A DNA stretch of 55,625 nt from NCBI GenBank assembly GCA_031538895.1, contig JAVKLU010000003.1, forward strand, positions 1 to 55,625, written 5' to 3'. The stretch comes from JAVKLU01 sp031538895 (GTDB lineage: Bacteria; Pseudomonadota; Gammaproteobacteria; Burkholderiales; Burkholderiaceae). Made by a program: the position numbers and the translations under genes. Below the pieces are notes generated by a model, which was not told where the DNA came from, searched no databases, and was given only the letters and a program-made list of their open reading frames with translations. Of this stretch, positions 8,102 to 16,602 are shown piece after piece (within the stretch, counting starts at the first letter, position 1; each line of letters begins with the position of its first letter).

Positions 8102-9883
8102 ATGAACACCTCTACTACTCATCACGCTGAATTATCAGTTGCCCCGCCGACACTAAAAACCAATTGGAAATTGGTCATGGCGATTTTAAAACCGTATTGG
8201 CAATCTGAAGAGCGCTGGCGCGCACGCGTTTTGCTGGCCACCATTTTAGGATTCATCGTCGCCTTAGTGACCCTTCAAGTATGGCTCAACGACTGGAGTC
8301 GCGGCTTTTATAACGCGATTGAAAAACGTGATTACGCGGCGTTTACCACAGAGCTTTGGCGCTTCTCCTATTTAGCGTTTAGCTTTATCATCATTTCCGC
8401 CTACCGTACTTTGCTAGAGCAAAAACTCCATATTCAATGGCGCCGTTGGTTAACGACGCAATATATCAATCGTTGGTTGGCAGACGCACGTTTTTATGTT
8501 TTAGGCTTGACTCACGGAAAAATCGATAACCCCGATCAGCGAATTGCTGAAGATGTCGATCAAGTCGTCGCATCCACTTTATCTTTGGGTCTGAACTTTA
8601 TTCGTAACTCAATTACCTTGGTTAGTTTTAGTTTTATTTTGTGGAGGATTAGCGGCGCCTTTAGCTGGACCTTTATGGGAAAAGTGTACGAACTGCCTGG
8701 TTATATGTTCTGGTTTGCCGTGGGTTATGCCTTTCTCGGCTCGTTCATGATTTATCGAATTGGACGCTCGCTGGTTCGTATCAATTTTTTACAGCAACGG
8801 TTTGAAGCGGGTTTTCGTTTTAACCTCGCACGAATTCGCGAATATGCCGAATCTATCGCGCTATACGGTGCGTTTCGGAAAAATATGCCTTTTGCGGAAC
8901 AGTATCAATTAGCGGGGGTTTTTAGCAAAATTGTGCAGAACTGGAATCAAACCATTACGCTAAATAAACGCATCAGCATGGGCTCAACCTTTTATGCCCA
9001 GTTTGCGGTGATTTTCCCCTTCCTCGTCAGCGCGCCGGCATATTTCAAAGGCGCCATGAGTTTGGGCGATTTGATGCAAGTCTCGCGCGCGTTTGGTCGA
9101 GTACAAGACGCCATGTCATGGTTTATTGATGTATTCCCCAGCTTAGCCAATTGGAAAGCCGGATTAAACCGTTTGGTACTTTTTGAAATGGCCTTACAAG
9201 AAAAAAACGACAGTCAAATGATGCGTCAGGAAAGCCAAAATTTGGCTTTACAAAATGTCGTTTTAGCCAGCCCTGTTGCGGATTTAACCGAAGCTATCAG
9301 TATCGAACTGATCGTCGGAAGTTCAGTTTTGATTCAAGGCCCTTCAGGTTGTGGGAAATCAACTTTATTACGTACCCTATCGGGAATTTATCCTTTTGGT
9401 CGAGGCACTTTGTTATTGGATCAGGGTAAACGCACTTTATTTATCCCACAAAAATCGTATTTACCGCACACCACTTTACAAAATGCTTTGTGCTACCCTG
9501 CCCTAGCACAAGACTTTTCGCGTGAACGCATCGAAGAAGTCTTACGTCTCTGTCATGCGGAACAATGGATTGACGCACTGGACAGCGAAGACAATTGGTC
9601 GCAACGTTTATCACTAGGCGAACAGCAGCGCTTATCTTTTGCACGAATTCTGTTGTTACAACCTGACTACATTTTTTTGGATGAGGCCACTAGCGCACTT
9701 GATGAAGCCAGTGAGGCGCATCTATACCGCACCTTGATTGAACAATTGCAAACGCTTCAATCAGATAAACCGGCAAGCACTATTGTGTCAGTCGCGCACC
9801 GTGTATCGGTCGCACAATTCCACAGCGTGCATTGGACTTTTACTGCTAATGATGCGGGACTGTATCGCGTCAATGTTTCTTAA
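8102..9883 (+). CDS. ABC transporter, fused permease/ATPase (SbmA/BacA-YddA type)
   Basis: A 593-residue half-transporter. The N-terminal membrane domain (residues about 30-350) is of the ABC_membrane_2/SbmA-BacA class: NDWSRGFYNAIEKRDYAAF, WRRWLTTQYINRWL, NPDQRIAEDVDQ. The C-terminal nucleotide-binding domain has Walker A GPSGCGKST, signature LSLGEQQRLSFARILL, Walker B YIFLDEATSALDE and the switch histidine in SVAHR. All catalytic residues are present. Relatives of this fused form (YddA-like) act as inner-membrane exporters or peptide transporters, dimerising to function. The substrate is unknown. Confidence 0.88.
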   Translation: MNTSTTHHAELSVAPPTLKTNWKLVMAILKPYWQSEERWRARVLLATILGFIVALVTLQVWLNDWSRGFYNAIEKRDYAAFTTELWRFSYLAFSFIIISAYRTLLEQKLHIQWRRWLTTQYINRWLADARFYVLGLTHGKIDNPDQRIAEDVDQVVASTLSLGLNFIRNSITLVSFSFILWRISGAFSWTFMGKVYELPGYMFWFAVGYAFLGSFMIYRIGRSLVRINFLQQRFEAGFRFNLARIREYAESIALYGAFRKNMPFAEQYQLAGVFSKIVQNWNQTITLNKRISMGSTFYAQFAVIFPFLVSAPAYFKGAMSLGDLMQVSRAFGRVQDAMSWFIDVFPSLANWKAGLNRLVLFEMALQEKNDSQMMRQESQNLALQNVVLASPVADLTEAISIELIVGSSVLIQGPSGCGKSTLLRTLSGIYPFGRGTLLLDQGKRTLFIPQKSYLPHTTLQNALCYPALAQDFSRERIEEVLRLCHAEQWIDALDSEDNWSQRLSLGEQQRLSFARILLLQPDYIFLDEATSALDEASEAHLYRTLIEQLQTLQSDKPASTIVSVAHRVSVAQFHSVHWTFTANDAGLYRVNVS

Positions 9884-9891
9884 TGTTGATT

Positions 9892-9939
9892 ACGCGCTTA
9901 AACATACACGCACTTAAACATACACGCGCTTAGACGTAC
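9892..9939. repeat. Three tandem 16-bp repeats upstream of pyrD
   Basis: The units are ACGCGCTTAAACATAC, ACGCACTTAAACATAC and ACGCGCTTAGACGTAC, followed by a partial unit. They fill the 68-bp gap between the ABC transporter stop and the pyrD start and end 12 bp before the pyrD ATG, so they form its untranslated region. No Shine-Dalgarno is visible after them. Confidence 0.85.
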
Positions 9940-9951
9940 AAACGCTTATCT

Positions 9952-10965
9952 ATGTACCCTTTTATCCGCCCTTTATTATTTTGCTTACCGGCTGAATCCG
10001 CGCATCATTTGGCGCTCAAAATGCTCGCGCCCATGCAGGCATTGTCGTTTTACCGAAGGTCCTCAAACACGACTGCTCCTGTTTCAATTTTAGGAATGTC
10101 TTTACCGAATCGAGTGGGTTTGGCGGCGGGACTCGATAAAAACGGCGATTACATTTCAGGCCTATCCCATTTAGGATTCGGCTTTATTGAGCTGGGAACT
10201 GTGACGCCACTGGCACAAGCAGGTAATCCTAAACCGCGTCTATTTAGGCTGCCGCAAGCACAAGCGCTGATTAACCGCATGGGATTTAACAATCACGGCG
10301 TCGATTATTTATGCGCACGAATGCAAAATTTCCCAAAATCTTCGCGCACTTGTCCGATTGGAATCAATATTGGTAAGAACGCGACAACGCCTGTTACAAA
10401 TGCTCTAAGCGACTATCAAACCGCTTTACGCGCGGTGTATCGCCACGCCGATTACATCACGATCAATATTTCTTCCCCTAATACCCAACAGTTACGCACG
10501 CTGCAAGAAGGTCCCGCACTGTCGGCACTACTGGGCCCTTTAGTCACATTACGCCAAGAACTGGCCCAGCAGTATGGAATGAGTATTCCCCTATTGGTCA
10601 AAATCGCACCTGACTTAGGTGATGATGCATTACTTTGCATCGTTGATACGATTTTGACTGTAGGTATTGATGGCATCATCGCCACCAATACCACGATCCG
10701 TCGTGAAGGCGTGCAACACTTCAAACATGGTAATGAAAGCGGCGGTTTATCCGGCGCGCCACTCACTGAAATGTCTTGTTTGATGATCGAAAAAATACGC
10801 CGCCAGGCGGGCACGCTGCCCATTATTGCAGCTGGTGGCATCATGTCTGCACAAGACGCCAGCGATCGCTTGACCGCAGGCGCCGATTTAATACAACTTT
10901 ATAGCGGCTTAATTTATCGAGGCCCGCAATTGATTAAAGAATGCATTGACCAAATTTCTGCTTAA
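9952..10965 (+). CDS. pyrD: Dihydroorotate dehydrogenase (quinone), class 2
   Basis: The membrane-associated flavoenzyme oxidising dihydroorotate to orotate with quinone, fourth step of pyrimidine synthesis. The 337-residue length and the amphipathic N-terminal helix (MYPFIRPLLFCLPAESAHHL) mark class 2. FMN and substrate-binding segments are visible: GLAAGLDKNGDYI, FIELGTVTP, RLINRMGFNN-like (ALINRMGFNNHGV), ITINISSPNT, LLVKIAPDL, GIIATNTT and the phosphate-binding IIAAGGI. ppsR follows 17 bp later on the same strand. Confidence 0.96.
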   Translation: MYPFIRPLLFCLPAESAHHLALKMLAPMQALSFYRRSSNTTAPVSILGMSLPNRVGLAAGLDKNGDYISGLSHLGFGFIELGTVTPLAQAGNPKPRLFRLPQAQALINRMGFNNHGVDYLCARMQNFPKSSRTCPIGINIGKNATTPVTNALSDYQTALRAVYRHADYITINISSPNTQQLRTLQEGPALSALLGPLVTLRQELAQQYGMSIPLLVKIAPDLGDDALLCIVDTILTVGIDGIIATNTTIRREGVQHFKHGNESGGLSGAPLTEMSCLMIEKIRRQAGTLPIIAAGGIMSAQDASDRLTAGADLIQLYSGLIYRGPQLIKECIDQISA

Positions 10966-10982
10966 ATTCATCAAATCAAATT

Positions 10983-11804
10983 ATGACTGTCGCCCCAGTA
11001 TCTTCGAACAAACAACGTATCGTCATATATGTGTCTGACGGAACCGGAATTACCGCCTTAACTTTTGGGCAAGCGGTATTAACCCAGTTTGATTTAAAGT
11101 TTACCGAAGTACGCATGCCCTTTACCGATACCATCGAAAAAGCACATGCTGCCAAAAAGCAAATCGATAAAATTGCTGCAAACAGTTCAGAAAAGCCGTT
11201 AATTTTTTTGACCTTAGTTCAAAATGATTTACGCGAAATTGTGCTGCAAGCTAATGGCGTGTGTACCGATTTGATGAGTATTGTGATTCGTCCGCTAGAA
11301 GAAGCCTTGGGCGTACCCTCAAATCACACGGTCGGAAAACATTTTGCTAATGATACCTATAAAAACCGTATCGAGGCAATTAACTATTCGCTCATGCACG
11401 ACGATGGGCAAACCATTCAAAACCTTGATGACGCTGATATTTTATTAATTGGGGTATCGCGTTGCGGAAAAACGCCGACTTCCTTATATCTGGCGATGCA
11501 GCATTGCAAAAAAGTCGCCAACTATCCGCTAGTCCCTGAAGACCTTGAAAAAGACTCTTTACCTGATCTGCTCAAGCCCCATAAACATAAAATTTATGGC
11601 TTGAGTATTTTGCCCAAACGCTTAAGCGAAATTCGCAACGAGCGTCGCCCGGGCAGTAAATATGCATCGATTGAAAACTGTATGAAAGAGGTCGCGAACG
11701 CTGAACACATGATGAAGCGCGAAGGAATTTTGTGGATAGATTCGACGGCCAAATCCATTGAAGAAATTTCTACCTACATTCTGAACGACAAGCGATTTGC
11801 CTAA
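10983..11804 (+). CDS. ppsR: PEP synthase regulatory protein (kinase/pyrophosphorylase)
   Basis: A bifunctional regulator that inactivates PEP synthase by ADP-dependent phosphorylation and reactivates it by phosphate-dependent dephosphorylation. 273 residues; the N-terminus VIYVSDGTGITALTFGQAVL and the P-loop ILLIGVSRCGKTPTSLYLA (residues about 157-172) are family hallmarks, as is the C-terminal ILWIDSTAKSIEEIST. It lies 17 bp after pyrD and is followed by a modest hairpin terminator. The PEP synthase gene itself is not in the window. Confidence 0.94.
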   Translation: MTVAPVSSNKQRIVIYVSDGTGITALTFGQAVLTQFDLKFTEVRMPFTDTIEKAHAAKKQIDKIAANSSEKPLIFLTLVQNDLREIVLQANGVCTDLMSIVIRPLEEALGVPSNHTVGKHFANDTYKNRIEAINYSLMHDDGQTIQNLDDADILLIGVSRCGKTPTSLYLAMQHCKKVANYPLVPEDLEKDSLPDLLKPHKHKIYGLSILPKRLSEIRNERRPGSKYASIENCMKEVANAEHMMKREGILWIDSTAKSIEEISTYILNDKRFA

Positions 11805-11834
11805 GAGTAGGCTAAACATAAGGGTGTTCTAAAC

Positions 11835-11855
11835 AAGTACTCTGGGGTACTTTTT
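11835..11855 (+). terminator. Probable intrinsic terminator after ppsR
   Basis: A six-pair stem AAGTAC/GTACTT with a 6-nt loop is followed by a short T run, 30 bp after the ppsR stop. The stem is AT-rich, so it is only moderately strong. Confidence 0.55.
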
Positions 11856-11892
11856 CCAAAAATCAAAGAGATTGAGACGAATTCGGAAGCAT

Positions 11893-11941
11893 ACAAAAAA
11901 ATTACCCTGTTTTAGAACAACAATCATGCTCTAAAACAGGG
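11893..11941 (-). terminator. Intrinsic terminator for the envelope operon (minus strand)
   Basis: A perfect 12-bp inverted repeat, CCCTGTTTTAGA/TCTAAAACAGGG, with a 13-nt loop. Read on the minus strand it is followed by TAA and a run of seven T. It lies 44 bp beyond the stop of the last gene of the 15002-11985 operon. Confidence 0.85.
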
Positions 11942-11984
11942 CGGAGTTCTTGAGTTTTTTTCAGCTCAAATACTTAGAAGAAAA

Positions 11985-12575
11985 TTAGAAACTCATTCTA
12001 AAACCAAGATTGAATCTGTCTTCAAAGCTTGCTTGAGCATTAGAAACGTTCGCTGCATCGGTAAAGTTGACCGTACCACCTGAATAACCGATAAATACTT
12101 TTGCCTGTTGCATAACACGATAGGTCACACGCGCTTGACCTTCAACCATGCTTTTCGCATCGGTCATAAAGCTCAAAATTTCTGGGCTATAGGAAAGCTC
12201 TAGCTCACCGCCAATACCCAGCGCCGTTTCACCACGAACAAATCCACTAATTCCGGCAAAAACACCCGCCCGACTGGCCTGAGTCAAATTAACCGTATAG
12301 GCTTTTACGCCAATACCCGTCTGTAATACCGAAATCGCACCGAGATCAACGGCATGAAAACCAATCGCGCCCATTGTACCTTTATCTTTTTGATAGCCTA
12401 ATGTGTAACTTGATAAAGCCGCCATATTGCTCACTGGTAGCTCTAAGGAAGCACGAACCGCATCGTTGGACAATTGAACATCTGCAGAACCGGCAAAAAC
12501 TGGTGCAGAAAGTAAAAAACCACTAAGCACAATTACTTTGCTTAGTGGCGAAAAACCTGAAAAACCTAGATTCAT
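11985..12575 (-). CDS. YfaZ-like outer membrane protein
   Basis: A 196-residue predicted outer-membrane barrel. The signal peptide ends at about VFAG, followed by alternating polar/hydrophobic strands and a terminal aromatic residue (FRMSF), the usual C-terminal barrel signature. Segments such as ADVQLSNDAVRASLELPVS, GIGVKAYTVNL, GGELELSYSPEILSF and VTYRVMQQAKVFIGY resemble the YfaZ family, whose role is not well established. It is the last gene of a three-gene operon, 16 bp after the TpsB-like gene. The ATG has no recognisable Shine-Dalgarno, so it may depend on translational coupling. Confidence 0.68.
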   Translation of the reverse strand: MNLGFSGFSPLSKVIVLSGFLLSAPVFAGSADVQLSNDAVRASLELPVSNMAALSSYTLGYQKDKGTMGAIGFHAVDLGAISVLQTGIGVKAYTVNLTQASRAGVFAGISGFVRGETALGIGGELELSYSPEILSFMTDAKSMVEGQARVTYRVMQQAKVFIGYSGGTVNFTDAANVSNAQASFEDRFNLGFRMSF

Positions 12576-12591
12576 ATTTTAAAATTAAAAA

Positions 12592-14307
12592 TTAAGATGA
12601 GACGTTACCAACTTGCATCGTCAGTGTTTTGTTTACTCCCTCTGTTTTTAAGTCCGCAGTGTAAATATCAGTCGCTGCAGAAACTGCGGGCAGTTTTTCA
12701 AGATCCACTCGAACACCACCGGCTACGACAGTTACCGCAGGATTATCAAACAAGCCCCCATTTAGCTTAACACCTTGATCACCTTTACCAGTAACACCAG
12801 AGATGGTAATAAATAAAATACCATTGTTATCCAAGTTCATTCCTGTTACCCCTTGGCCTGCTTTTGTAACGGCAATTCTGGTTTTCAATTTAGCAGTCTG
12901 ATCCACTTTAGCAAACACTGATGTGGGCAACTCTGAAGGACGCGTGACCACGGCATCTAACAAAGGATTTTTAGCGTAGGCTGTTTTCGCAAAACGTTTG
13001 CAACCAACTTTCTCTGAACGGTCACCAACCAAAGTATAAGTCACACCAAATCGTGCGTCATCTGCCTGACCTTCGACTCCTGACTGTGTTTGTGATGCAA
13101 CGAATGTCAAGCCAGCTTTACCAAGTGACGCTTCTACTTTGCTTTTAGCTGCAGAACTTGTTTGGTATGCAAGATCAGCCGCCCAACAGTTATCAAATAC
13201 GGCAGATAATTTGGCTTGCCCTGCCGCTGCAGTTGTTTTATCAAAAGTACCATCAACATATTTGTAGTCAACCGTTTCCTGCCCCCCACTCAAAGAGAAG
13301 TTTACTTTAGAAGACAAGGCTAAATTAACACCAAGCTGAGCGCCGGTCATTTTTCCAAGCGCTAAAGTACGTGGATCCTCTTTAAGAAGGTACGATGCGA
13401 CACCGTTAAAATCTCCCTCAGCCGTATATAACTTTGCTTTAGTGTCGGAACTGACCGCTTCTGCACCGTAGAATTTTAAATTAATGTCATTTAAGAAAGA
13501 GTTTTCAAATGATTTACCAATCGATGCTAAATACATATTTTGTGTGACCGTTGCTTTATCATTATCAAGGTTTCTAAATGTATAGCTGTCTTGACGTTTT
13601 AACTGTCCTGCAGTCAAACGCAAACGAACATTTGCCGGCAAATCAGCCGCACTAGTTAACAACCATTCAGTATACGCAGGGCCATAAGATAAATTAACCC
13701 CTAAAGCAAAATTAGGTGACAACAAAATTCCATAATTAGAGATCAAGGTTAAACCATCTTTACTGGACGTATTAGTACTCAGACTAAAACGCTGATCACG
13801 ATTATCGTAATCGGCCGCCCAATCTGTACCGTTAGCAGTGCTCAACTTTACTTTATTTGCACCTTGATTTGGCAAGATGGGCACACCGCGCGGTGTGGTG
13901 CGCGAGGCTACCGTTACCGTATTTTTGATCGCACTACCCTCGGTAATCTTAATAAAGATATTTGACGTGACTGGGCGACTACCTGCTACCGTGTAATACG
14001 AAACAACGGCTGGAATCTTTTGCTCCTTATAAAAATCATTAATCTGCACTGCAATCGCACGAATCTGATTTTCATCTAAGCTTTGTCCAATAAATCCGCG
14101 CAAATAGTTTCTGATCACATCAGATTTAATTTGTTTATTCCCATTAAATGAAATTTTTTCAATAAGACGCTGCTCATCAGCAGAAACGGATGTCACATCA
14201 GTCTCAGGGCTACTATCGGACACCGATTCAACCATCTGAGCGTACGACACCGAAGCCATTAAAGATAACGAAATTGAAACCGCAGTAAATAAAATAGATT
14301 TATTCAT
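12592..14307 (-). CDS. TpsB/ShlB-like outer membrane protein with one recognisable POTRA domain
   Basis: 571 residues from the ATG at 14305-14307; the longer reading frame adds an unlikely leader. The signal peptide (MNKSILFTAVSISLSLMASV, cleaved after SYA) is followed by an acidic linker and a POTRA_2/ShlB-type domain (residues about 45-125: IEKISFNGNKQIKSDVIRNY, GFIGQSLDENQIRAIAVQIN, IFIKITEG). The sequence then passes, with no clear second POTRA, into a barrel that begins ADYDNRDQRFSLSTNT. The C-terminal part (about residues 470-571) does not look like the end of a standard TpsB barrel and may be a separate domain. Classical TpsB proteins have two POTRA domains and export a TpsA partner; no TpsA gene is adjacent. 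Confidence 0.66.
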   Translation of the reverse strand: MNKSILFTAVSISLSLMASVSYAQMVESVSDSSPETDVTSVSADEQRLIEKISFNGNKQIKSDVIRNYLRGFIGQSLDENQIRAIAVQINDFYKEQKIPAVVSYYTVAGSRPVTSNIFIKITEGSAIKNTVTVASRTTPRGVPILPNQGANKVKLSTANGTDWAADYDNRDQRFSLSTNTSSKDGLTLISNYGILLSPNFALGVNLSYGPAYTEWLLTSAADLPANVRLRLTAGQLKRQDSYTFRNLDNDKATVTQNMYLASIGKSFENSFLNDINLKFYGAEAVSSDTKAKLYTAEGDFNGVASYLLKEDPRTLALGKMTGAQLGVNLALSSKVNFSLSGGQETVDYKYVDGTFDKTTAAAGQAKLSAVFDNCWAADLAYQTSSAAKSKVEASLGKAGLTFVASQTQSGVEGQADDARFGVTYTLVGDRSEKVGCKRFAKTAYAKNPLLDAVVTRPSELPTSVFAKVDQTAKLKTRIAVTKAGQGVTGMNLDNNGILFITISGVTGKGDQGVKLNGGLFDNPAVTVVAGGVRVDLEKLPAVSAATDIYTADLKTEGVNKTLTMQVGNVSS

Positions 14308-14489
14308 AAAAAACCTTATATTAAAAGCATAGACCCCATTACTGGGGTTAGTTATAAACAGGAAGCAACTGAATGACGAGACAGAGTCTAGCCAAAGCAA
14401 AAAGGCAAGTAAAGGGAAAGTATTTAAGCAGGCTTTTTTACCACAACCAGATTTCAAGGGATTATAAAATAATCACCAACAAGGGGGTA

Positions 14490-15002
14490 TTAACGCGGAA
14501 GCAATACAAACTCTAATGATTTATTCCGAAAATTATTAGCAGATGACTCTAAATAATACTTAACATCCACGTTTAGTTTTTTTCCTGCGACGTAACCCCT
14601 CAACTCCTCAACCATATTCCCGACTTCTTTGAGATCGACCCAGGTGGATTTTTTATTATTAAACAAAATTTGCAACTCTTCTGGCGTAATCCACTTTTGA
14701 TTGGGTGCCTCAATAGAGGTTAATAAGAAGCCTTTCGTAACCCGCATGTCCTCCTTCACTACAACAAGGGTTGGCCCCTTCGTTAATGGCACGCCAACAG
14801 AAATTGTTGGATTGGGTAGTAGGTCTTGTTCTGCTAGATTTGCGTTTACAGGACTTAAACGTCCGCTATTGAGTAAGGCTGCATTAATTTGTTTTTTGAG
14901 TTGCAGCACTCGCTCAACCGTATCAAGCTGAGCCCAGCTTGGGACACAAACTAAAATAGCAAAAAATACACTTATACGAATTAACAAAGCTGAGTTTTTC
15001 AT
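14490..15002 (-). CDS. Uncharacterised periplasmic protein, first gene of TpsB-like operon
   Basis: I do not recognise this family. The 170-residue product has a clear Sec signal peptide (residues 1-24, cleaved after PSWA) and no lipobox cysteine or later membrane segment, so it should be periplasmic. The mature part has a helical start (LDTVERVLQLKKQINAAL), then a strand-rich middle (PTISVGVPLTKGPTLVVVKE) and a segment with WITPEELQILFNNKKSTWVD. It precedes the TpsB-like gene by 182 bp, a gap containing a small ACCCCA/TGGGGT hairpin. The position suggests an envelope-assembly accessory role, which is inference only. Confidence 0.6.
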   Translation of the reverse strand: MKNSALLIRISVFFAILVCVPSWAQLDTVERVLQLKKQINAALLNSGRLSPVNANLAEQDLLPNPTISVGVPLTKGPTLVVVKEDMRVTKGFLLTSIEAPNQKWITPEELQILFNNKKSTWVDLKEVGNMVEELRGYVAGKKLNVDVKYYLESSANNFRNKSLEFVLLPR

Positions 15003-15335
15003 AAGGTTTTACCGCGCAGTTATTAAAATCAAATACTTACAGTCGAATTCTAAAGTATAATATGAATTATTCCAACTAAATCACTATACTTAACGAAGTT
15101 TTTCCCTTTTATCCCTTTCTTTTGCAACTTAAGCCGGCAAAAATTTAGCCGGTTTTATAAAAACCCCTATAAAATAGCAAGCGTTCTATATGATTTTTTA
15201 AAAGAATGGGCTGAAAAACTCCGATTTCTGAAAAGAACACCGTTTTCTCGTTTGCCAACCCTTGTTACGTCGCTTTTGCAGCACAACAAAAAACGCCTCC
15301 GAACACTTTTCAGAACATTCCTAAGTCACTCAAAT
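15003..15335. other. Divergent intergenic region
   Basis: 333 bases between two divergently transcribed envelope genes (15002 minus and 15336 plus). The region is AT-rich and must contain promoters in both directions. A TATAAT sits near 15057-15062 and short inverted segments (GCCGG/CCGG around 15133-15153) are visible, but nothing allows a firm promoter call. An upstream in-frame extension of the plus-strand ORF to 15252 has no signal-peptide character. Confidence 0.4.
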
Positions 15336-15692
15336 ATGATGCCATTCAAAAAAAACTACATTCTGCCGACACTTACTTTTTCTATAAGCTTACTTCTTTA
15401 CGGTTGTAGTTCGACTCCGGTCGACGTTGTTGGAAAAAGCTCGGCAAGTCCTGTCTTAAAACAACAAATTATCAAAAAAATCGAATCCCTGTTAAATCTT
15501 GAAACCGGCTGCTCCAGTATTAGTGGGGTTAAGGTTAGCGATTCCCGACTGATCCGATACAAAAATAAAGCCTTACGCGCTGCAACTGAAGTGTGGAAAG
15601 TATCTGCTTGTGGGATTGAAGTGAATTACCCCGTTAAAATGGGAAAAGACTCAAAAGGAGAAAGCTATTTTGAAATAGGCCCCTCCTTCTAA
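15336..15692 (+). CDS. Small lipoprotein of unknown function
   Basis: About 118 residues with a lipoprotein signal peptide: basic MPFKKN, a hydrophobic stretch, then lipobox LLYGC followed by SSTP. Two adjacent ATG codons (15336 and 15339) are possible; both give a good signal, whereas the upstream start at 15252 does not. The mature part contains two more cysteines (ETGCSSISG and VSACGIEVNYPV) that could form a disulfide, with a short predicted strand pattern (EVWKVSACGIEVNYPVKM). No family is recognised. It has its own terminator at 15720. Confidence 0.65.
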   Translation: MMPFKKNYILPTLTFSISLLLYGCSSTPVDVVGKSSASPVLKQQIIKKIESLLNLETGCSSISGVKVSDSRLIRYKNKALRAATEVWKVSACGIEVNYPVKMGKDSKGESYFEIGPSF

Positions 15693-15719
15693 TTCTTTGA
15701 TTTCAAAATAAAAAATTTT

Positions 15720-15749
15720 AAAAGCGTGATTAAAATGACGCTTTTTTTT
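15720..15749 (+). terminator. Intrinsic terminator after lipoprotein gene
   Basis: Stem AAAAGCGT/ACGCTTTT with a 10-nt loop, followed by a T run, 27 bp after the lipoprotein stop. On the minus strand the A-rich left arm gives only four T, so it may act weakly on the convergent pssA transcript. Confidence 0.82.
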
Positions 15750-15791
15750 ATTTATCTCGTCCAGTTAGTTTACAGAACTTAGTTTACAAAA

Positions 15792-16559
15792 TTAAGCGTC
15801 TTCAGGCTTCATCGGAGCACTCTGTTTATTCCTCAAACGCCAGACACCTAATAATAAACCTGATAAAAAATACGTTACAAACAATCCAAACAAAAATAAC
15901 GGCGGGTCAAAAGCAATCACTGTAAAAGCCATCACCACCAATAAAATCGCGACAAAAGGCACGCTTTTACGTCGGCTCAAATCTTTAAAACTGTGGTAGG
16001 GTAAATTACTCACCATGGCAAAGCCCGCAAAAAGAGTCAGAAAAAAAGCCGGCCACAAGACTGTTTGTGCACTGATCTTGTTATCGTCTAAGACCCACAC
16101 AAACCCCGCAATTAAAGACGCCGCAGCAGGGCTGGGTAAACCTTGAAAAAATCGCTTATCCAAAACTTCTGAATTGGTATTAAAACGTGCCAAGCGTAAA
16201 GCCGCCCCGGTGCAGTAAATAAATGCCGCCAACCAACCCCATTTGCCTAAATTGACGAGACCCCATTCGTACATCACCAGCGAAGGAGCGACGCCAAAGG
16301 ACACCATATCGGACAAACTGTCATATTGCGCGCCAAATTCACTCTGGCTATTAGTCAATCGCGCCACGCGTCCATCCATGCCGTCAAAAATCAGGGCGCA
16401 AAAAATCGCAATCGCCGCAATCATAAAGCGTCCGTTCATGGCCTGTACGACTGCAAAAAATCCGCAAAACAAGGCCGCAGTGGTCAAGGCATTCGGTAAA
16501 AAATAAATGCCTCGACGCACCGGTCTATCGCCCTGCTGATAAGGTAAATTTCGTTTCAT
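15792..16559 (-). CDS. pssA: CDP-diacylglycerol--serine O-phosphatidyltransferase
   Basis: An integral membrane CDP-alcohol phosphatidyltransferase making phosphatidylserine from CDP-diacylglycerol and serine. The catalytic motif D-G-x2-A-R-x8-G-x3-D-x3-D is complete (DGRVARLTNSQSEFG, then AQYDSLSD). About eight hydrophobic segments follow; ALRLARFN and QGLPSPAAA are typical of the family. The start MKRNLPYQQ at 16559 gives 255 residues; upstream codons to 16631 overlap psd and are unlikely to be used. It lies 43 bp downstream of psd, so the two steps of phosphatidylethanolamine synthesis are neighbours. Confidence 0.94.
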   Translation of the reverse strand: MKRNLPYQQGDRPVRRGIYFLPNALTTAALFCGFFAVVQAMNGRFMIAAIAIFCALIFDGMDGRVARLTNSQSEFGAQYDSLSDMVSFGVAPSLVMYEWGLVNLGKWGWLAAFIYCTGAALRLARFNTNSEVLDKRFFQGLPSPAAASLIAGFVWVLDDNKISAQTVLWPAFFLTLFAGFAMVSNLPYHSFKDLSRRKSVPFVAILLVVMAFTVIAFDPPLFLFGLFVTYFLSGLLLGVWRLRNKQSAPMKPEDA

Positions 16560-16602
16560 AACAATATTCGTGTAAAGACTTAAATTGACCGGAGGATTCC
16601 CG

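Noticed and set aside
14301..14457. N-terminal extension of the TpsB-like gene to 14457
   Set aside because: The ATG at 14307 starts directly with a standard signal peptide; the extra 50 residues would bury it.
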